From: CAZVCJ01 sp964625745
GTDB lineage: Bacteria; Chloroflexota; Anaerolineae; VGOG01
Length of the DNA stretch: 38,841 bases
Assembly: GCA_964625745.1 (NCBI GenBank)
Contig: CAZVCJ010000015.1
Coordinates: forward strand, 1-38,841
Direction: 5' to 3'
In this document: positions 32,233-38,841 of the stretch, in pieces
How the letters are laid out: each line of letters starts with the position of its first letter
How positions within the stretch are numbered: the first letter of the stretch is position 1
Translations under genes and position numbers: made by a program
The notes under the pieces: model-generated
The model's input: the letters and a program-made list of their open reading frames with translations, nothing else
What the model was told of the DNA's origin: nothing
Databases searched by the model: none

Positions 32233-33795
32233 CTACTGGGCTCGTTGGTAGACAATATCCCCGCCGATCACAGTCATCTCCACAGGGATGTCTTTGATGT
32301 GATCCGGCTCGACCTCAAAGGGATGTTCACCCAGCACAACGAAATCGCCCAACTTACCCACCTCCAGCGAGCCTCGATCTGCCTCCTGAAAGGCAATGCG
32401 GACCGCGTTGATGGTGTAGAGCTCCAGCCCCTCCTGGACGCTCACTCGCTCGGCTGGATTGGAGTGGTTAACGGCAGCGTGCACGCCGATCAGCGGGCCC
32501 AGCGGCGTGACGGTGCTATCGGAGCCGCCGGCGACCAGCAATCCTGGGCGCATCAGGGTACGCACGGGATCGGCTTTCCAGGCGCGCTCCTCTCCCAGGG
32601 TGGGGTAATACTCGGTGTGGGGCCAGTAGTGGTTGAAAGGCGGCTGGATAGCCAGGGCCACCCCCAACCGTTGAGCCCGCTGGATCTGTTCTTCCCGGAT
32701 GACCTCACAGTGCTCGATTCGGTGGCGGTGGTCGTCGCAGGGGTGGGTAGCCAGCGCCTTTTCGTAGGCATTGAGGGCCTGCTCCACTGCCGCGTCGCCG
32801 ACGGCGTGCATGGCCACCTGCAACCCCGCCTCGTGCGCCCTGAGCACGAAAGCGTCAATCTCCTCCTGGCTGTGATACAACTTGCCATAGCAATCGGGAG
32901 CGTCGGCATAAGGCTCGGACAGGGCTGCGGTGTGCGGGCCGACGTCGCCGTCCAGCAGAATGCAGCCGCCGATGCGGGGCAGTCCCAGCTCAACCACCCT
33001 GTCCACGTCCATCGTCTGGTAGTAGAGCACCAAGCGCAGCGGCAGGCTGGGCATGGCGGCCAGGAACTCCTCTACTGCTTCGTCGTTGCCAGTGAGTCCA
33101 CCCTCCAGCGCGTGCAGGGTAGTGATGCCCACCGCGTGGGCCTTTTCCGCCGCCAGGGCAACCATCTCGGCAGCCTTTTCGTCCGCGCCAAAATGCTCGT
33201 TGAACCTGTCGAATGCCAGGTTGTTGGCTTCGTCCGACAGCAGGCCGTTAGGCCACCCGGCGGCATCGCACATCACACCGGGTGTGCCCTCGGGTGCAGC
33301 CAGGAGTCCCAGGCCACGGGTGTTCACGGCGGAGGTGTGCCCGGTGACGCCTATCAGGTACACCGGATTGTCTGGGGCGACCGCGTCCAGGGCTTCGATG
33401 ATGGGGCTGAACCTGGCGGTGTCCAGGGCGTACTCGGTGAAGCCCATGCCCAGGATCATTTCGCCTGAAGACGTGTCGGCGATGGCCTGGCGGATGACGG
33501 CTTGCAAAGCAGCGTGATCGCTGGCGCTGCTCACATCCAGCGCGGCCAGGCTCAGGGCCGTCCAAAGAAAGTGGGCGTGGGTGTCAATGAGACCGGGCAG
33601 CACTGTCTTGCTGGTCAAATCGAGCATCGTCATGCCCTCAGCGTGGGGCGCCACGTTTTCCCACGTCCCCACGGCGACGATGCGGCCATCGCGCACCGCC
33701 AGCGCTTCGGCTCGGGGCTGTTGCGGATTCATGGTGATGATAGGCCAAACGGAGTTTGGCACGGCATTGCAGAGCGCAAGGTCATTGTTGAACAT
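32233..33795 (-). CDS. YtcJ-like metal-dependent amidohydrolase
   Basis: Cytoplasmic hydrolase of the amidohydrolase superfamily (Amidohydro_3; relatives include N-substituted formamide deformylase), 520 aa. Metal ligands are visible: His73 and His75 in LIDTHAHF, the His in MHAVGDAA, the His in HRIEHCEV and the Asp in GGSDSTVTPLGP. GAGGAG precedes ATG 33795. It starts 9 nt after the C45 acyltransferase stop and is the last gene of that operon. Pairing with the C45 enzyme suggests hydrolysis of an amide or carbamoyl compound. Exact substrate unknown. Confidence 0.88.
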   Translation of the reverse strand: MFNNDLALCNAVPNSVWPIITMNPQQPRAEALAVRDGRIVAVGTWENVAPHAEGMTMLDLTSKTVLPGLIDTHAHFLWTALSLAALDVSSASDHAALQAVIRQAIADTSSGEMILGMGFTEYALDTARFSPIIEALDAVAPDNPVYLIGVTGHTSAVNTRGLGLLAAPEGTPGVMCDAAGWPNGLLSDEANNLAFDRFNEHFGADEKAAEMVALAAEKAHAVGITTLHALEGGLTGNDEAVEEFLAAMPSLPLRLVLYYQTMDVDRVVELGLPRIGGCILLDGDVGPHTAALSEPYADAPDCYGKLYHSQEEIDAFVLRAHEAGLQVAMHAVGDAAVEQALNAYEKALATHPCDDHRHRIEHCEVIREEQIQRAQRLGVALAIQPPFNHYWPHTEYYPTLGEERAWKADPVRTLMRPGLLVAGGSDSTVTPLGPLIGVHAAVNHSNPAERVSVQEGLELYTINAVRIAFQEADRGSLEVGKLGDFVVLGEHPFEVEPDHIKDIPVEMTVIGGDIVYQRAQ

Positions 33796-33804
33796 AGAGT
33801 CTCC

Positions 33805-34926
33805 TCATTGGTATAGATTGGTGTGTAGCTGCTGATACTGGGTCTGGCACGGGTTGCCGTCGGCCAACCACAGAACGGCGGTATTCAGGTCCATGATGAT
33901 CGAAACGATGGTGGCGTACTGTTCTACCTGCGGAAACCGTGGGTCATGGTGAGAGCAAATAGAGTTAGGCAGGTCAAAGTGATCAGCCAGCATCTCCTTT
34001 AGCGCTGTCACGTCGCAGTCGCCGCGGTGCTGTGCAAGAAAGCGATTCATACGGCGGTGACGGAAGAGGCTACCAGGCCCATTCCAGATCTCCACATCCT
34101 TGAGGTCGAAGCCGGGACAGACAAAATGGTTTGCGTGGCCGTAGACGCCATCTTCTGGGAAAGCCATGAACACCCGCGAATAGTCTCCCGGCGCGGCTTC
34201 GACGTTGATGGCCTCCCCCTCACGATGGGCGATCAGGTAGTTGGCCGACGATGCTCGTGGATGGTACGTGATAGCGCTCAGCGCGTCGGCCATTGTCTCG
34301 GCTTCCAGGATGCCGCGCAGGATGGCATGGTATGGCACGCCCGGCTTGCCCTTGTCCTGATCCGTCACCAATGCGTTGGTGACCAAACCGATGCCGACTG
34401 AATTCAGGCCGGTCTTGGCTAGCAGGCCTGCCTCGACCACGGTGACGAAGCTGGCCCCCTCAGTGGTCTCGGCCTCCAGTATGACGACGGTTTCGGAGGC
34501 TGCTGGTTTCCAATCCCAGTTTTGTCCAACGAGAGTATGCCCGTCGGCAGTAGCTTCGGGGAGGGCCACGAAGGCCGTGCACTCGTGGGCCGCGGCGCGG
34601 GCCACGGCAGCGAACATGATCTCTGTGCGCACGTTCAGCGCCAGGATGTCGCCAAAAGACAGGCCTGCGCCATCGGCGATGCCGCGCATTTCGTCGAGAA
34701 AATGCGCACGGTAGGACTCGATAGCCGGCGCGTAGGTCTGCGCATGCTCGACGACCCTCTGCCAGTCCCATCCGGCATAGTGCTTGAAGATCTCTCGATA
34801 GACCTCCACGTTGCGCCTGATACGTTGCGAGGCCTGCGCGCCATATTGCTGACCGCGCTCAAAGGCCCCTCCGCTCACTTGAACTCGGGGAAATGATAGC
34901 GCGGATAAACCACATCCGTTAGGCAT
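33805..34926 (-). CDS. C45-family N-terminal-nucleophile acyltransferase/amidase
   Basis: Related to acyl-CoA:6-aminopenicillanate acyltransferase; an Ntn hydrolase activated by self-cleavage before a Cys. 373 aa from ATG 34926, preceded by GAGGAG 5 nt upstream; the longer open frame to 35139 overlaps the ferredoxin gene and is rejected. The nucleophile is Cys116 in AAHECTAFV, followed by the family segment DGHTLVGQNWDW and later GVPYHAILRGIL and SSANYLIAH. Lies 23 nt after fixX and 9 nt before the amidohydrolase. Likely cuts or transfers an acyl group on an amide; substrate unknown. Confidence 0.85.
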   Translation of the reverse strand: MPNGCGLSALSFPRVQVSGGAFERGQQYGAQASQRIRRNVEVYREIFKHYAGWDWQRVVEHAQTYAPAIESYRAHFLDEMRGIADGAGLSFGDILALNVRTEIMFAAVARAAAHECTAFVALPEATADGHTLVGQNWDWKPAASETVVILEAETTEGASFVTVVEAGLLAKTGLNSVGIGLVTNALVTDQDKGKPGVPYHAILRGILEAETMADALSAITYHPRASSANYLIAHREGEAINVEAAPGDYSRVFMAFPEDGVYGHANHFVCPGFDLKDVEIWNGPGSLFRHRRMNRFLAQHRGDCDVTALKEMLADHFDLPNSICSHHDPRFPQVEQYATIVSIIMDLNTAVLWLADGNPCQTQYQQLHTNLYQ

Positions 34927-34949
34927 GTTGCTCCTCGTTTGGCGGTTGG

Positions 34950-35222
34950 CTAGCCCCAACGGTAGCGCACGCCATATCCCCCGCGCGGATAGCGCCAGGT
35001 GATGGCTCCGTGAGGGCAGACCGCTCGACACGAACCACATTCCAGACAGCCTTCGCAATTGTGCACCAGATTGCCTTCCCACCAGTACAACTCGGCCGGG
35101 CAGACGATGGTGCAGGGGCGTCCCTCGCACGCCAGGCACAGCTCTGTCTGGACCACGATGTGCGGTTCGGGATCGGGCTTGCTGATCAATGTGGCCAGTT
35201 TTGCATCCAGGTGGGCTTCCAT
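34950..35222 (-). CDS. fixX: FixX-like ferredoxin
   Basis: Small iron-sulfur protein of 90 aa that works with FixC in passing electrons to the quinone or ferredoxin pool. Cysteines: CLACEGRPCTIVCP and CEGCLECGSCRAVCP, then the family C-terminus WRYPRGGYGVRYRWG. ATG 35222 (MEAHLDAKLATLI) is chosen because it gives the family length (95 aa in E. coli) and AGGGAAG lies upstream. The longer frame to 35294 is repeat sequence. Confidence 0.88.
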   Translation of the reverse strand: MEAHLDAKLATLISKPDPEPHIVVQTELCLACEGRPCTIVCPAELYWWEGNLVHNCEGCLECGSCRAVCPHGAITWRYPRGGYGVRYRWG

Positions 35223-35259
35223 CAGCGTCTTCCCTATGTGGGAGTTGGTGATTTCTCCT

Positions 35260-35315
35260 GTAGTGACGACTTTAGTCGTCCATGACGGAGCCAAAGCGAC
35301 TAAAATCGCTACTAC
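35260..35315. repeat. Palindromic repeat at the fixC/fixX junction
   Basis: GTAGTGACGACTTTAGTCGT (35260-35279) faces GCGACTAAAATCGCTACTAC (35296-35315). It is in frame with fixC and encodes its last residues (about SSDFSRFGSVMDD) and stop. Confidence 0.6.
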
Positions 35316-36690
35316 GGCCCTGCCTGCGCCAGCGAAGGGTGTCTACCCAGGTGGCCAATCCCAGCGGCCAGCGGACGTACCAGGGGGCCACAGGCTTAAC
35401 CAGGCTGTGATAGAGCTCGCCCCATAGGGAATAGGGGTGCTCTCCCTCTCCTATCACCCAGCCGTCGGAATAGCGCCTGGCAATGCGGAGCAGACGGTCC
35501 GGATAGCGGCGTCGGATTTTGCCATACCATCCTTCGTGCTGCCAGGCCTGGCGAGCCTCTCGCTGCGTTTCGATCAGCCCTTCTTCATCAAGAAAGTCTC
35601 GATAGACAGCCAGCGTGGTCCTGGAGAAATCGCCCTTTTCGCAGGCGTACTTCACGACGAGGGCCGCTGCGGCCCCGCTGGCCATCGCTGGCCAGGATCC
35701 CACTCCGTCTTCGGTTGTGAACTTGCCCGCGTCACCTGCCAGCAGCACGCCGTCTCCATACAGGCAACTCAGGTCATCTACGCCGCCCCAGGGGATGAGA
35801 TGCGCCTGGTACTCGCGCAGCTTCGCCCCCTGGATCAGGCGGGCGATGTACGGGTGGCGCTCGCGTGCCGACAAGACGTCGTAAAGAGGAACACCACATG
35901 CCTGTAGCACGTCGAGCGGCACCTCAGCAGTCATAGAGAGCGAATCCCGGTTCGTATAGAGCTCTGTATAGTACGCGCTCTGCCCCCCTGGCCGCCCCCC
36001 TGCCCCCCCAAAGTTGGGGGGAACGGGGGGAGCGCCGGAGACGAGGCCGCCGAATTGCAGGATAACTCCCTCACCTGGCTGCAGGGCGAAACGTTCCTCG
36101 ATCTGTTCGGCGGGCAGGTCGAGCACCTGGCGCACGATCAATGAGACCTCGGCAGGCTGCGGTGGGGAGCGCAGGCCCGACTTTTCCGCCACCGTCGAGT
36201 TCACCCCGTCCGCGCCGACCACCACCCGCGCCCGCAGGTCGCCCCGCCGGGTGTGCACCCCCGCCACCCGCCCATTCTCCCACATCAGGTCTTCGACCAG
36301 CGTGGCGGGGATTAGCTCCGCGCCGGCATCCACTGCCTCCTGTGCAAACCAGGCGTCGAACTCGGAGCGGAACACCGTGAAGCCCGGATGAGGGTGCGAG
36401 AGACGGTGGTAGTTGCGTATTGCGGGCAGGCGCAGCACCTCGTCTTCGCCCAGGATGCATACGATCTCCTCAGTGATGCAGCGTTGCAAGGGGGCTCGCT
36501 GGCGAAAGTCGGGGACGAGGGCGTGCAGCTTGCGGGTGACGAGGACTCCGCTCATCACGTTTTTCTCGCCGGGCCGTTTCCCGCGCTCGAAGACAACCAC
36601 GTCGAGTCCATCGCGGGCCAGTTGCAGCGCGGCTGCCGCGCCCGCTGGCCCTGCACCGACCACGATGCAGTCGTGAACGTGCTCAGCCAC
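35272..36690 (-). CDS. fixC: FixC-like FAD-dependent oxidoreductase (ETF-quinone oxidoreductase family)
   Basis: Flavoprotein of 472 aa. GTG 36690 is chosen: GGAGG lies 6 nt upstream and it opens VAEHVHDCIVVGAGPAGAAA; it overlaps the mttB1 stop by 8 nt. Seen: FAD motif VVGAGPAGAAAA, VVVFERGKRPGEKNVMSG (FixC hallmark), VVGADGVNS, and GDGVLLAGDAGKF. Two foreign pieces: a G/C-rich repeat encodes about residues 220-238 (PPVPPNFGGAGGRPGG), just before YTNRDSLS, where FixC homologues have a short hairpin, and the last dozen or so residues come from palindrome 35260-35315. FixA and FixB are not in the window. Activity is uncertain because of the insert. Confidence 0.87.
   Translation of the reverse strand: MAEHVHDCIVVGAGPAGAAAALQLARDGLDVVVFERGKRPGEKNVMSGVLVTRKLHALVPDFRQRAPLQRCITEEIVCILGEDEVLRLPAIRNYHRLSHPHPGFTVFRSEFDAWFAQEAVDAGAELIPATLVEDLMWENGRVAGVHTRRGDLRARVVVGADGVNSTVAEKSGLRSPPQPAEVSLIVRQVLDLPAEQIEERFALQPGEGVILQFGGLVSGAPPVPPNFGGAGGRPGGQSAYYTELYTNRDSLSMTAEVPLDVLQACGVPLYDVLSARERHPYIARLIQGAKLREYQAHLIPWGGVDDLSCLYGDGVLLAGDAGKFTTEDGVGSWPAMASGAAAALVVKYACEKGDFSRTTLAVYRDFLDEEGLIETQREARQAWQHEGWYGKIRRRYPDRLLRIARRYSDGWVIGEGEHPYSLWGELYHSLVKPVAPWYVRWPLGLATWVDTLRWRRQGRSSDFSRFGSVMDD
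35981..36031. repeat. C-rich palindromic repeat inside fixC
   Basis: Runs of CCCCCC and GGGGGG around AAAGTTGGGGGG, self-complementary, open in the fixC frame. It resembles, without matching exactly, the G/C-rich repeats at 23256 and 30651. Confidence 0.6.
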
Positions 36691-38125
36691 GTGAAGCCTC
36701 CATCTGGGCGCGTTTCTGGATGCGGTCGAGTTCCTGCTCGACGTCCCCATTGAGAGGCAGCGGTTGGTGAGTCGCCAGGATGTGGTCCACTTTCTCGCGG
36801 GCTTCTTCGAGCAGAGTGGGCCGGCCGGCCGCCTCCCACGCTTCAAAGGTATCGTGCCAGCCAAGCTGGCTGACGTACCACTCGCCCCCACGGGCACCCC
36901 TCACCGTGGAGCGTTCACCCAAAAAGTTGCCACCCGGCCCGATGCGGTGAATCACGTCCTCCAGCCATTTGTCCTCGTCGGAGGCGATGCCCTGACGAGC
37001 CCGTTTGCACATTCTGAAGACCTCAACGTCAATCAGCAGTTGTTCGAGGCTGAGGATCATTGAGCCGCCCAGCAAGCCAGGGCCAACCAGGATGTCCGGC
37101 CAGGATAGCACCGGCAGCAGGCTGCTCAACGCCCGTTCGTAGCTGGCCTGAATGCCAGGGATGTGGTGATCCGTCCCTCCGCCCGTACCCTCCACCGGCA
37201 ATCCATAATAGCGGGCCATCTCGACGGCGGCGGCGCTCATCAGCCCGCTCTCCATTGCGCCGGCGCTGTAGCGCCCGGAGCGTGGGTCTATAGTCGCCAG
37301 GGCGGGGGCATAAATGAACGGCGTTCCCGGCGCGCCCGCTTGCACCAGGCACAGCATGGCCAGCACCTCGCAGTTCCCCAGCACGGTGGTGCCGATCAGG
37401 CTGCCGGGGGCCGTGGCGCCCATCAGCGGCATGGGCATGACGGCCACCGGGATGTCCCACCCCAGCAGCGCCAGGTAGGCATCGGTATACGGCCCCTCGA
37501 TGACCAGCGGCGACTGTGGACACAGCAGGAACGACAGTGGATGCTGATGGCGGATGGTTTCCTGGTCGCCAAAGACCACCTGCAACACCTCCAGCAGCCA
37601 CGGCGCGTGCTCAGGGCTGTCGGTGGCATCCTGCACGTGCCCGGAAAAGTTGCGGAAGACATCCCGCAGGTATCCGACGAAGTCGGCCATCGTGTCGCCA
37701 CGGTCACTGGCTTCGATCATGGCCCAGTAGATGCCGACCTCGTCCAGGGCATCTATCAGACGGGTCGCCGCCAGCCAGTCGTCAGTCATACCGGGCCGGC
37801 GCTCCCCCGTCTTCCGGTCGAGGACAAATATGGCCTCGCCGTCCACGAGGAGCGTGCAATCCCCGCTGTTCGTATGCAGGTCCCATCCCGGCCGGCGCGC
37901 CCCCAGGGTGAACTCTCTGGGCGCCAGTCGAAGCGACTCTTCAACCAGGGCTCGCGGAAAGCGCACGATGTTGGTGCTCTCGTCTACCTCCGCCCCGGCG
38001 TCCTTGAGAATCTGACGCCCCCAGGCAGTGTCTACCCGCAGGCCCGTATTGGCCAGGATGCTCAGCGTACGCTCGTGCACCTGCGTCCGCTCGTCTTCGG
38101 AAAGAACTTGTAACAGCGTTCTCAT
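36683..38125 (-). CDS. MttB-superfamily methyltransferase without pyrrolysine
   Basis: Corrinoid-dependent methyltransferase family (trimethylamine, glycine betaine, proline betaine and carnitine methyltransferases), 480 aa, a usual length for the family. AAGGAG precedes ATG 38125. The frame has no internal stop of any kind, so there is no UAG to encode pyrrolysine. It therefore belongs to the non-Pyl group, whose known members act on quaternary amines. Seen: LANTGLRVDTAWGRQILKDA at the N-terminus, GATAPGSLIGTTVLGNCE in the barrel, VEGTGGGTDHHIPGIQASYE and the C-terminal LLEEAREKVDHILATHQPLP. Partner gene fixC overlaps its 3' end. The cognate corrinoid protein is not in the window. Confidence 0.88.
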   Translation of the reverse strand: MRTLLQVLSEDERTQVHERTLSILANTGLRVDTAWGRQILKDAGAEVDESTNIVRFPRALVEESLRLAPREFTLGARRPGWDLHTNSGDCTLLVDGEAIFVLDRKTGERRPGMTDDWLAATRLIDALDEVGIYWAMIEASDRGDTMADFVGYLRDVFRNFSGHVQDATDSPEHAPWLLEVLQVVFGDQETIRHQHPLSFLLCPQSPLVIEGPYTDAYLALLGWDIPVAVMPMPLMGATAPGSLIGTTVLGNCEVLAMLCLVQAGAPGTPFIYAPALATIDPRSGRYSAGAMESGLMSAAAVEMARYYGLPVEGTGGGTDHHIPGIQASYERALSSLLPVLSWPDILVGPGLLGGSMILSLEQLLIDVEVFRMCKRARQGIASDEDKWLEDVIHRIGPGGNFLGERSTVRGARGGEWYVSQLGWHDTFEAWEAAGRPTLLEEAREKVDHILATHQPLPLNGDVEQELDRIQKRAQMEASRG

Positions 38126-38139
38126 GGCTTGCTCCTTGG

Positions 38140-38226
38140 TTGGTAGACTCGTAAATTCGTGGATTCGTGGATTCGCAGGCCAGTTTACGAATCTACGTGT
38201 TTCCGGATTTACGAGTTCCCGGATTC
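38140..38226. repeat. Octad-periodic repeat with inverted half
   Basis: Units gtagactc, gtaaattc, gtggattc, gtggattc are followed by inverse units acgaatct, acgtgttt, ccggattt, acgagttc. It encodes the last ten residues (NPGTRKSGNT) and stop of mttB2, and fills the gap before mttB1. Confidence 0.75.
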
Positions 38227-38841
38227 AGTTCACGCTCTGCTGCCTGGAGAATGTTGTCTATCTCGGCCTTTTGCGCCTCCTCCAGCGGCTCCGGGTGGTG
38301 ATTCTCCAGAATCCAGTCCGTCTTTTCGCGGGCCACCTCAATGGGGTCGCGGTAGTCACCTCCTCGGGTGGGCTGAGCGGTCAGGTCGGAGAACCAAAGT
38401 TGGCGGAAGTGGTCGCGAGTGTGAGGATGATGGAGAAAGTGTCCGCGTGGCCCCACAGCCTCGATCACGTCCAGCGCCAACTCCTCCTGGCTGGTGTCGA
38501 GGCCCGCGAGATCCTCGCGGACGTGGTGGTAGACGTCTGTATCCAGCACCATGGCCTCAGGATAGAGCACCGTGCTGCCCTTTAGCAGCCCCATCCCGCT
38601 CCCCGTCTCCGCCCCACACAGCGCGCACAGCATGATGCCAACACCATCCCTCATCTCCCAGCCAGGCTGTGGAGCATCCCCGCCAAAGGTGCCGGCCAGG
38701 GTGGGCACGCCCCAGGCGTGGGCCAGTTCGACCCCCACCGCGTAGACGTACGAGGCGGCGCACAGGTAGGCTCCCGTCCGCGGGTGGAGAGCCTTTCGTA
38801 ATTCAGATTCTTCCACAAGAGTGCCAAATCGAGTAAAATAG
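38193..38841 (-). CDS. MttB-superfamily methyltransferase, C-terminal part (runs off the window)
   Basis: The frame is open to the window edge, so the start is outside; about 215 codons are visible. Seen: LHPRTGAYLCAASYVYAVG, WGVPTLAGTFGGDA, GAETGSGMGLLKGS, and the family C-terminus IEVAREKTDWILENHHPEPL. No UAG occurs in the visible part. It is a paralogue of mttB1, which follows after 67 nt. The final NPGTRKSGNT is encoded by repeat 38140-38226, so the original end may have been changed. Confidence 0.85.
   Translation of the reverse strand, partial: YFTRFGTLVEESELRKALHPRTGAYLCAASYVYAVGVELAHAWGVPTLAGTFGGDAPQPGWEMRDGVGIMLCALCGAETGSGMGLLKGSTVLYPEAMVLDTDVYHHVREDLAGLDTSQEELALDVIEAVGPRGHFLHHPHTRDHFRQLWFSDLTAQPTRGGDYRDPIEVAREKTDWILENHHPEPLEEAQKAEIDNILQAAERELNPGTRKSGNT

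Noticed and set aside
33805..35139. Longer C45 enzyme starting at 35139
   Set aside because: It would overlap fixX on the same strand by almost its whole length; ATG 34926 has a proper binding site 5 nt upstream.
36683..38125. Pyrrolysine-containing trimethylamine methyltransferase
   Set aside because: There is no in-frame UAG, so the gene belongs to the non-pyrrolysine branch of the family.

Overview
The window is a stretch of a GC-rich bacterial chromosome, most likely a Chloroflexota (Anaerolineae-like) genome assembled from a metagenome. The taxonomic call is inference. It rests on two secreted subtilases carrying a YLPLV-type C-terminal motif that I associate with this phylum, a PriA with an expanded winged-helix region, and a very high load of short interspersed palindromic and 7/8-nt-periodic repeats. 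The 100-N run at 23478-23577 is a scaffolding gap flanked by the same 55 bp on both sides, so it is an assembly artefact and not biology.

Region 1 (1-7581, plus strand) holds housekeeping and cell-surface genes: priA, a sortase, a small DUF6391-like protein, holA, and a secreted 5'-nucleotidase with an LPTTG sorting signal. It ends in a bidirectional terminator. Region 2 (7588-17119) holds a secreted S8 protease (minus), a small two-repeat lipoprotein (plus), a 190-bp palindromic element, a giant 2185-residue S8 protease (minus), and upstream of that a consensus promoter plus strong terminator that bracket about 170 nt of non-coding sequence (candidate small RNA or leader).

Region 3 (17375-32012, all minus strand) is a nitrogen-compound catabolic island. 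It contains a saccharopine-dehydrogenase-like protein, an aldehyde:ferredoxin oxidoreductase (AOR), two class III aminotransferases, an ornithine-cyclodeaminase-family enzyme, a decayed aldehyde dehydrogenase, a complete potABCD-type polyamine ABC transporter with its own near-consensus promoter, a second saccharopine-dehydrogenase-like protein and an MFS permease. A plausible reading is uptake of polyamines or related amines, transamination to aldehydes, and oxidation by AOR, because the NAD-type aldehyde dehydrogenase beside the transporter is broken.

Region 4 (32233-38841, minus strand) is a tightly spaced operon: two MttB-superfamily corrinoid methyltransferases without an in-frame amber codon in the visible parts (one runs off the window), FixC- and FixX-like electron-transfer proteins, a C45-type acyltransferase/amidase, and a YtcJ-like amidohydrolase. 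It suggests demethylation of quaternary or tertiary amines together with hydrolysis of an amide-linked compound. No corrinoid protein, reactivase or ETF subunit is visible.

The strongest unexplained signal is the repeats. At least seven repeat types are present. Several lie in frame inside genes (priA twice, a secreted protease, fixC) and many supply the last codons and the stop of genes (sortase, potD, both minus-strand enzymes at 20760 and 22237, mttB2, fixC). They look like agents that remodel protein ends and delete gene segments, for example at the aldehyde dehydrogenase remnant and the AOR tail remnant.
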